Source: Butyrivibrio sp. INlla14 (GTDB lineage: Bacteria > Bacillota > Clostridia > Lachnospirales > Lachnospiraceae). Taken from it: DNA of 63,064 nt. The stretch is from contig NZ_FMVS01000026.1 of NCBI RefSeq assembly GCF_900102515.1, positions 1 through 63,064 of the forward strand. Reading direction: 5' to 3'. Under the pieces are notes generated by a model. It saw only the letters and a program-made list of their open reading frames with translations. It did no database searches and was not told the DNA's origin. The number at the start of each line of letters is the position of its first letter. The stretch's first letter is position 1. Both the position numbers and the translations under genes were made by a program. Below, piece after piece: positions 57,188 through 63,064 of the stretch.

Positions 57188-58146
57188 AGATACAACCTAT
57201 TTTTCCAATTGGATTTATGATAATTGTATTTGCCTTATTCTTTGGTGCCACAGCCTTTGTGATTATAAGAAATAAGGTAAAGACACTTGAAAAAATTGCA
57301 TCTCTTTGCAGGATGACAATTATCTACATTCTGGTATTTGTCATAGGCCTGCGACCTGTAAAGGTTGATACCAACTATGAGTTCATGACCAAGAACCTTG
57401 ATGTTCTCTTTGTTGTGGATAACACAATCAGTATGTGGGCTCTTGATTATAATGGTAAGAACCCTCGTATGGACGGCGTTAAGGCAGATATCAACTATAT
57501 AATGAATGAACTTGCTGGATCTAACTTTGCTCTGGTGAGCTTTGACGACAGCGCAAGAGTTCTTTCACCATTTACACAGGATATGCAGTATATTGAGAAT
57601 CTCCTCGACGTTATGATCACTCCTGACAGTTACTACTCAACAGGAAGTAACATGGGTATTCCTTATAGAGATATTCAGGGGCTTTTAGAGTCTTCAAATA
57701 AAAAAGAGAACAGAAAGACTATTGTTTTCTTTATAAGCGACGGAGAGGTTACAAACCCTGAAGAACAGGCAGTTGACTATTCTCAATTTGCTCAGTACAT
57801 CGATACTGGCGCAGTTCTGGGCTATGGATCAGCTACTGGCGGCAAGATGAAGGAAGGCCATAGCTACATCTACGACTACGATACTCACACAGATGCTATC
57901 TCCAAGATCGATGAGGAAAATTTAAAGAAGATTGCCGATGGCCTTGGAGTTCAGTACCTTAACTTAAACGGTGGAAACTCTCCACTTACAGCTTCTCTTG
58001 AGACCATCAAGCAACAGGCTGCAACAGTTGTAGAGACTGGAGACGGCGCAGAAAGATATATCGATACCTACTATTATTATGCAGCTCTTTTGGCAGCTAT
58101 GCTCCTTGTAGAGGGTGTGGTCTTCATCAGAAAAGGCAGACTGTGA
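57184..58146 (+). CDS. VWA-domain membrane protein, BatB-like
   Basis: 320 residues. Two N-terminal helices (about 8-28 and 40-60), a VWA domain with VVDNTISMWA as the altered MIDAS and STGSNMGIPYRDI, FFISDGEVTNPEEQ, and a C-terminal helix (about 298-315). ATG 57184 overlaps the preceding stop. BatA/BatB pairs form a membrane complex with the TPR protein BatC encoded next. Confidence 0.9.
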   Translation: MKIQPIFPIGFMIIVFALFFGATAFVIIRNKVKTLEKIASLCRMTIIYILVFVIGLRPVKVDTNYEFMTKNLDVLFVVDNTISMWALDYNGKNPRMDGVKADINYIMNELAGSNFALVSFDDSARVLSPFTQDMQYIENLLDVMITPDSYYSTGSNMGIPYRDIQGLLESSNKKENRKTIVFFISDGEVTNPEEQAVDYSQFAQYIDTGAVLGYGSATGGKMKEGHSYIYDYDTHTDAISKIDEENLKKIADGLGVQYLNLNGGNSPLTASLETIKQQAATVVETGDGAERYIDTYYYYAALLAAMLLVEGVVFIRKGRL

Positions 58147-58188
58147 TAGCGTTAATAAAAAAGAATTGGAAATGTGAAAGGGGACAAT

Positions 58189-59001
58189 ATGGACTTTAAA
58201 AAGATTCCTCTTAGAGTTTACTTTATATTGGTAGTGGCTCTTATATTTGGGATTTCCTCAGGAATTCTCTTTTTCAGGATCATCAATAACCACATCTTTG
58301 TAAAGGCCTATGCAGAGGGTGAGTACAAGACTGAGAAAGAAGAAGGCCTTCTTAAATTAAATGTGCCAGAAAGCTACCTTCCTTATTATAACCTTGGAAA
58401 TGTAGCCTATGAAAACGGCGATTATGCCAGTGCAGTAGGATACTACAATGAGGCACTTTCTCTTTTCCCTTATGGGGAAAAAGAGTGCGACATCAGAATT
58501 AACCTTGCTCTTGCCATGTGCTACGGCATCGACTGGCAGAATATGGATTCTAAGGAAGAAATTGATACTGCTCTTGTAGTGCTATATAAGGCCAGAGATG
58601 TGCTTCTTGTGAATAACTGGGCTACAGAGGACGGCGAAGGCCACAGAGACGATGATGCCCAGCAGCTTAAAGAGGACATTGATGCTATGATCGAGAAACT
58701 CAAGAACCAGCAGGGCGACCAGTCTCAGGACAATCAGGACCAGCAGGATAACAAGCAGGACAACAGCGACCAGCAGGATAATTCCCAGTCAGAAGACGAT
58801 AAGTCTCAGTCCGAAAAGGAAAAGCGTCTCCAGAAGGAACTTGAGGGTGAAAAGAAAGATGCCCTTGATGAGCGCAGCAAGAACCAGGATGATCTGAAAA
58901 AATGGGGCAGCTACAGCGATGGCCAGGGCGGTGACAAAAAAGACGGCGAGGATTCTACTTCTGGCTTTGGCGGCGGTGGCGGAAAATATAAGCCTTGGTG
59001 A
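58189..59001 (+). CDS. TPR protein, BatC-like
   Basis: 270 residues. One N-terminal membrane helix (about 10-30), two TPR units (YYNLGNVAYENGDYASAVGYYNEALS and following), then a Gln/Asp/Ser-rich low-complexity region (about 180-225) and a Gly-rich tail GFGGGGGKYKPW. AAAGGGG is 5 nt before ATG 58189. Last gene of the MoxR/Bat-like operon. Confidence 0.9.
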   Translation: MDFKKIPLRVYFILVVALIFGISSGILFFRIINNHIFVKAYAEGEYKTEKEEGLLKLNVPESYLPYYNLGNVAYENGDYASAVGYYNEALSLFPYGEKECDIRINLALAMCYGIDWQNMDSKEEIDTALVVLYKARDVLLVNNWATEDGEGHRDDDAQQLKEDIDAMIEKLKNQQGDQSQDNQDQQDNKQDNSDQQDNSQSEDDKSQSEKEKRLQKELEGEKKDALDERSKNQDDLKKWGSYSDGQGGDKKDGEDSTSGFGGGGGKYKPW

Positions 59002-59099
59002 TTAAAGTGATAGAGCTAATATGGTGAGTTGATAAGCAACGAGTTAGCAGTATATCGAGTTGGTTGGAACGTTAGTAAGTTGTGAATTAGTAAGATAGT

Positions 59100-59137
59100 A
59101 AGCCAGAAGGGATGTTAGGTCTCTTCTGGCTTTTTTT
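59100..59137 (+). terminator. terminator of the MoxR/Bat operon
   Basis: AGCCAGAAG/CTTCTGGCT, 9-bp stem, then a run of T. Confidence 0.9.
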
Positions 59138-59146
59138 GAGAAAAAG

Positions 59147-59274
59147 GTTGTGAAAAGTTATGAAAGGTTACGAAAGGTTGTGAAAGAAAAAAGAAGTTGT
59201 GAAAGGTTACGAAAGGTTGTGAAAGAAAATAGAAGTTGTGAAAAGTTACGAAAGGTTACTAAAAGTTGTGAAGA
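59147..59274 (+). repeat. eleven 10-bp iterons upstream of an AAA ATPase gene
   Basis: Units GTTRYGAAAR lie in groups of 4, 3 and 4 (59147-59186, 59196-59225, 59235-59274), separated by two 9-bp spacers AAAAWAGAA (59187-59195 and 59226-59234). The 10-bp period puts all units of a group on one helix face. They fill the second half of the 348-bp gap before the ATPase gene. Confidence 0.93.
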
Positions 59275-59349
59275 TGTGTTATCATATTCTTATTAAAAGA
59301 GTGACATGATCTAGGAAAATAGATATGGATTGAATAGGAGTGGTATTTC

Positions 59350-60450
59350 ATGAGCAAATTTGAAATAATAAATAACCCATATACATTGCAATTTAGCTAT
59401 ATTCCTCCACAATTTATAGAGCGAACACTGGTTACAAACGAGATAATCAGCAACTATATACGAGAAATCCCAACTTACAGGGGAATGTTCATAACTGGAG
59501 TAAGAGGCTCAGGCAAGACCGTTATTCTCGGCGATATTAGAAACAAAATAGCAGCTATGAAGGAATGGATTACAATTGACCTTAATCCAGAGAGCAATCT
59601 TCTTGATTCTCTCGCCAGAAATCTATATCTCATCCCGCAGATAAAGGCTTTGTTTGTAAAGGCTAAACTGGATTTTTCGTTACTTGGAATAGGTGTTCAT
59701 ATAGAGAATGCAGAGCTTGTGGCCTCCAATGAGGAAGACGCAGTCAAGATGATGCTCGAAGTATTAAAGAAAGCAGGCAAAAAAGTTCTTGTAACAATCG
59801 ATGAAGTTACATATGGAAATGATGTTTCAAGATTCTCACACGCTCTTTCTTCCTATGCAAGTGCTGATTACGACATCTATGTTCTTATGACGGGGCTTGC
59901 TGATAACATCAAGACTATTAAGAATCAGAAATCTTTAACGTTTCTCTATAGAGCCAAGGTGAAAGAATTGGATAGCCTGAATATGACAGCGATTACTTTA
60001 GATTACCAGAAGGTCTTGGAGATAGAAAGAGAAAAGGCAGAAGAGCTGGCGTATAGTACCAAGGGATATTCTTTGGCTTTTCAGACCCTGGGGTATCATT
60101 ATTGGAATGCGCTATGTAATACTCCAAAAGGCAAGGATGTAGATATAAACTCTGTTTATGAGAACATGGATATCACATTAAGCGAGCTTGCCTATGAGAA
60201 AATCTGGGATGAATTATCAGCAGGAGACAGGAAGATATTGATTGCTTTGGATGATCTTATGGCAAAAGAAAAGTCATATGCAGTCAAAGTGGAAGATGTA
60301 AGAAACGTTGTTAACATGAAATCCAATACCTTTAATACTTATAGGACTAGACTACTTGATAGCGGCGTTGTTGATGGTAAGCAATACGGCTACCTTTCAA
60401 TTAAACTTCCAAGATTCAGCAATTTTCTGGCCACTAGGAAAAATATCTGA
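59350..60450 (+). CDS. AAA-type ATPase with C-terminal winged helix
   Basis: 366 residues. N-terminal FIERTLVTNEI, Walker A GVRGSGKT (about 50-57), Walker B KVLVTIDEV (about 149-157) and sensor-like LMTGLADN follow the archaeal-type AAA_16/ATPase clade. Residues about 280-355 look like a winged helix (KILIALDDLMAKEK, then KSNTFNTYRTRLLDSGVVDG). Such proteins are found with toxins, mobile elements or as NTPases of unknown role. A short TAGGAG ribosome site precedes ATG 59350. The iteron array upstream suggests DNA binding and autoregulation or replication, which is inference. Confidence 0.82.
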   Translation: MSKFEIINNPYTLQFSYIPPQFIERTLVTNEIISNYIREIPTYRGMFITGVRGSGKTVILGDIRNKIAAMKEWITIDLNPESNLLDSLARNLYLIPQIKALFVKAKLDFSLLGIGVHIENAELVASNEEDAVKMMLEVLKKAGKKVLVTIDEVTYGNDVSRFSHALSSYASADYDIYVLMTGLADNIKTIKNQKSLTFLYRAKVKELDSLNMTAITLDYQKVLEIEREKAEELAYSTKGYSLAFQTLGYHYWNALCNTPKGKDVDINSVYENMDITLSELAYEKIWDELSAGDRKILIALDDLMAKEKSYAVKVEDVRNVVNMKSNTFNTYRTRLLDSGVVDGKQYGYLSIKLPRFSNFLATRKNI

Positions 60451-60474
60451 TTAAAAAGTATTTATGAGATTAAG

Positions 60475-60512
60475 ATGCCGCGAGTAGTTTAAGTTTGCTA
60501 CTTGCGGCATTT
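60475..60512 (+). terminator. terminator of the AAA ATPase gene
   Basis: ATGCCGCGAGTAG/CTACTTGCGGCAT, 13-bp stem with one G-T pair. The rest of the 297-bp gap is AT-rich; I see nothing else in it. Confidence 0.8.
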
Positions 60513-60747
60513 ATCATGCAATATCTTTATTCCAAATCAATATTATCTATATACAGTAAAATTCTTGCGATTTTATTAATCTTATTCTATATCTATTTAC
60601 AGAACCAAATATAAATGATATTCTCTTTCTACTTGCTCATTCAGAGCAACTGATCATGCAAGCAGTGTGTCTAAGACGCTGTATAAGAACTCAATCTTGG
60701 CAGGATCAGATTTTTTCAAACTATAAATATATGGAAAGAGAGAAATT

Positions 60748-61761
60748 ATGAGTGTTGAAATTAATGTAAAGCCGGTATATGTACCGCAAATAACCTTTGA
60801 TGAGGCTAAGAAAAAAGTTGGGGAGATGAATCTGATCAATGGTTTCATGTTTGACAGTGTCCTTGAAGATAAGGAGAAAGGCATAATTGTTGTAAAAGGA
60901 ATTCTTGATACTGTACTTGATATGGATGTGCCTGTGTCAGATGTTCAATCACAGAAAGTTATTACGGGACTTGACTCTGCGTATCATGGAATAAGATTTG
61001 ATGTATGCATAGATAAAAATATAGACGAAAGCAGTAATGCAGTTGTATATGACATTGAGATGGAAGACAGAGAAGCAGATAAAGAGGAACTACCTAGACG
61101 AGGTAGGTATTATCAAGCATTAACTGACAGTAAAAAATTGCCAACAGGACATAGCTACCTTGAACTACCAGATTATATTTCGATTACGATATTATCCTAC
61201 GATCCATTTGGCGCGGATTCTATGTACTATGAAGTAAAGTCTGTGATTACAACGCATCCTCAATTAGAGTATGATGATGGCGTTAGGAAAATATACCTAT
61301 ATTGTAGAGGCAGGAATAATCTGGAAAATGATAAGGAGTATGGTGAAAGACTTCAAGAAGTGCTAGAATATATCCTAACAGGAAAAAAGAGACGAGATCC
61401 AAGCCCTGTTATTGACAGCATGGATAGAATTGTTTCTGATACCAAAGATAGAGCGGAGGTTACTAAGAACTATATGCAGAGATGGGATGAAATCGAACAT
61501 ATTAAGCGTGATGTTAAGAGAGAAGTAACCGAAGCCGTAACAAAAGAAGTAACAAAAGAAGTAACAAAAGAAGTAACTAAAAAGGTTACTGTGCAGGTTA
61601 CAGATGAAATAAATGCTTTGAACCAGATCCTTATTAGTTTAGGAAGATTGGATGACTTGAGCAGATCCACTACAGATACTGATTTTCAGAGAAAATTGAT
61701 TGAAGAGTTAGTGCACAAAAAAGGTAATATCGAGGATACTGAGTCCTCATCTCTGAAATAA
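60748..61761 (+). CDS. Rpn-like PD-(D/E)XK nuclease / putative transposase family protein
   Basis: 337 residues. N-terminal residues about 15-230 match the PDDEXK_2 (Rpn) family: MNLINGFMFDSVLEDKE, then RFDVCIDKN and YDIEMEDREA as the Asp...Glu-x-Glu catalytic cluster, and PRRGRYYQALTDSKKLPTGHSY. These enzymes cut DNA, and known Rpn proteins influence recombination or act in phage defence. A C-terminal tail (about 259-287) consists of VTKE-type four-residue repeats that probably form a coiled coil. AGAGAGA is a weak ribosome site. Active-site intactness is plausible but not proven. Confidence 0.82.
   Translation: MSVEINVKPVYVPQITFDEAKKKVGEMNLINGFMFDSVLEDKEKGIIVVKGILDTVLDMDVPVSDVQSQKVITGLDSAYHGIRFDVCIDKNIDESSNAVVYDIEMEDREADKEELPRRGRYYQALTDSKKLPTGHSYLELPDYISITILSYDPFGADSMYYEVKSVITTHPQLEYDDGVRKIYLYCRGRNNLENDKEYGERLQEVLEYILTGKKRRDPSPVIDSMDRIVSDTKDRAEVTKNYMQRWDEIEHIKRDVKREVTEAVTKEVTKEVTKEVTKKVTVQVTDEINALNQILISLGRLDDLSRSTTDTDFQRKLIEELVHKKGNIEDTESSSLK
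61525..61608 (+). repeat. seven in-frame 12-bp repeats in the Rpn-like gene
   Basis: Units GTAACNAAAGAA at 61525, 61537, 61549, 61561, 61573, 61585 and 61597; three are exact copies. Length change by whole units would keep the frame, so the tail length could vary between strains. Confidence 0.88.
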
Positions 61762-61849
61762 ATCCTCACTCCAGATTGAAATAAAAGAAAAACTTCGAAA
61801 CATCTATTTATATACGCTTTATAAAAACTTTATAAACTCTTAAAATCAA

Positions 61850-61889
61850 GCCACAACCACTGCAAAACCGCATGGTTGTGGCATTTTTT
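61850..61889 (+). terminator. terminator of the Rpn-like gene
   Basis: GCCACAACCA/TGGTTGTGGC, 10-bp stem extended by TGC/GCA, then TTTTTT. The remaining gap to 62304 holds only the small frame at 62178 and otherwise nothing I recognise. Confidence 0.88.
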
Positions 61890-62177
61890 ATTTAATAAAA
61901 ACTTTCCAAACAAAGCTAAAGTAATATGCTAATATGTCGATATACAAGGTGCTAGATATGATTGAGCACAAGATATGAACAGAAATTGACGGCGTTCTCA
62001 ATATTTTGTATAATTAATCTATGATTTTAAGATAATTAAGAAATACAGGGTTTAATTATCTGTATATTATCAGAAAAAAACGGATCTGTTATACGAAATA
62101 ATCGGAATTCATCGTCAGACTCCAATCAGAAACTGCCACTAAGCACTGCTAATTGAAGTCGAAATGAGGTGATGCCG

Positions 62178-62267
62178 ATGCGCTTATCAAAGCGAGCTAA
62201 TAAACAGAGGCAGAAAGGACACGACGATAGTGCCCTTAGCAGGGAGGTGAGAGAACCACCACCTTGA
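62178..62267 (+). CDS. possible 29-residue basic peptide
   Basis: MRLSKRANKQRQKGHDDSA and ten more residues ending EPPP. GAGGT lies 7 nt before the ATG. The segment also contains GGAGGTG...CACCACC, a hairpin, so it may be a leader RNA rather than a gene. No match known to me. Confidence 0.25.
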   Translation: MRLSKRANKQRQKGHDDSALSREVREPPP

Positions 62268-62304
62268 GTAGCCAGATAAAATACTTTGAATAATAGGAGG
62301 AACT

Positions 62305-62838
62305 ATGGATTCCCAGAATAATGCTAACAAGAGTAGTTCTACAAAGGTACTTTTGATCATTGGCATAATAGTAATCCTGGCACTTGTAGGTGTAATAATT
62401 TTCTTATTATTGCCTAAGGAAAAAGAACCTGAGCAGCGGCGTAGTGTAGTTGTCAACGAAGAAAACGTTGAAGAAATCATCGAAGAGATGGAAAAACAAG
62501 CACAGGAACCAGCTCAGGACGTAGGTTATTACGCAGTTACTCAGAATAGTGAATGGCATTTTAAGGACGGAACTTCCGAATCCTCTAATGCTTATATTAA
62601 AAATTTAGAAGAAAATTCTGCTGATGTGTATTTTGACCTGTTCATTGCCGGTGATGAAGAGAATCCGATATACCAGTCTCCGGTTATTCCTAGAGGTGGC
62701 TATTTAGAGAATTTCAAACTTGATAAAGATTTAGATCCAGGAACTTATGATTGTGTCATGATTTATCATCTGGTTGATGAGAATCAGAACACGCTTAGTA
62801 CATTAAGAGTTACAGCAACAGTAATTGTCGAAGGATGA
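62305..62838 (+). CDS. membrane-anchored extracytoplasmic protein
   Basis: 177 residues. One strong membrane helix (about 14-36), then an acidic coiled stretch (NEENVEEIIEEMEKQAQE), then a beta-rich extracytoplasmic domain of about 100 residues. No family recognised. AGGAGG is 4 nt before ATG 62305. It may be co-transcribed with the secreted fragment that follows. Confidence 0.8.
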   Translation: MDSQNNANKSSSTKVLLIIGIIVILALVGVIIFLLLPKEKEPEQRRSVVVNEENVEEIIEEMEKQAQEPAQDVGYYAVTQNSEWHFKDGTSESSNAYIKNLEENSADVYFDLFIAGDEENPIYQSPVIPRGGYLENFKLDKDLDPGTYDCVMIYHLVDENQNTLSTLRVTATVIVEG

Positions 62839-62879
62839 CAATTATAAAAATAATTCATATTACAAGGAGGTAATCAACT

Positions 62880-63017
62880 ATGAACAAGTTATTTAACAAA
62901 GCATTAGCAGTTGTATTGGCAGGAACAATGGTAATCGGAGCAAGTGTAACAGCATTTGCAGACGATATTAACCCTAAAGTCGTTAAATGTGTACTCAAAT
63001 CATCACTCCTGATTTAG
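62880..63017 (+). pseudogene. truncated secreted protein (signal peptide only)
   Basis: 45 residues: a canonical signal peptide ending VTAFADD, then about 15 residues and an in-frame stop. AAGGAGG lies 9 nt before the ATG. The remainder is missing, so it is a broken surface-protein gene, a premature stop, or a very small secreted peptide; the window ends 47 bp later. The preceding gene encodes a membrane-anchored beta protein. Confidence 0.5.
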
Positions 63018-63064
63018 GCCTATTTTTTCCAGATAGAGCGCATCACAGGAGGTTATTTCTGTAT

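Noticed and set aside
59147..59274. Low-complexity coding sequence
   Set aside because: The 10-bp period is not a multiple of three and no frame stays open with a start and ribosome site.
62187..62480. Minus-strand hydrophobic open frame at the right end
   Set aside because: It is the complement of the membrane segment of the plus-strand gene and has no ribosome site.

Overview
This window is a low-G+C Firmicutes chromosome segment. It most resembles a rumen or gut Lachnospiraceae of the Butyrivibrio/Pseudobutyrivibrio type. That placement is inferred from the gene families: GH31 and GH43 glycosidases, a giant DUF5717-like protein beside a degenerate Hsp70/actin-like protein, cell-wall-binding repeat proteins, a formate/nitrite-type channel, strong AGGAGG ribosome binding sites and a CIRCE operator. 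No rRNA or tRNA gene was seen.

Layout. 0-5 kb: the end of an AT-hook-like protein, then convergent GH31 and GH43 glycosidases separated by an array of eight ~52-bp palindromic units. 5-16 kb: a two-ACT-domain protein, a 2-isopropylmalate synthase fused to an AraC-type DNA-binding domain, a repeat-rich cell-surface protein, a COG2509-type flavoprotein, a PrsA-like lipoprotein foldase and htpG under a perfect CIRCE element. 15.87-28.29 kb: an integrative mobilizable element of about 12.4 kb. It carries a large serine recombinase, relaxase, MobC, a candidate oriT, an excisionase-like protein and a sigma-like protein. Its cargo is an AlbA/ATPase regulator with 12-bp operator-like repeats and a two-component system plus a BceAB-like ABC transporter. 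The element appears to sit in the loop of the bidirectional terminator that once lay between htpG and the convergent response-regulator gene, because the two perfect terminator arms now flank it.

28-38 kb: a double-receiver protein and a large hybrid histidine kinase, an FNT-family channel, and a MacAB-like tripartite exporter with two permeases. 39-46 kb: a four-gene operon of poorly characterised proteins (1196-aa DUF5717-like, Hsp70/actin-like, TPR-like, membrane coiled-coil). 46-53 kb: the methionine importer metQ-metN-metI, purF, purB and metF. 53-59 kb: a MoxR/DUF58/BatA/BatB/BatC-like operon. 59-63 kb: an AAA-type ATPase preceded by eleven 10-bp iterons, an Rpn/PD-(D/E)XK nuclease-like protein, a membrane-anchored protein and a 45-residue secreted-protein fragment.

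Recurring themes are intergenic arrays of hairpin units with a period of about 53 bp at three unrelated places, short iteron arrays upstream of ATPase genes, and a hairpin element present twice with compensatory base changes in its stem.
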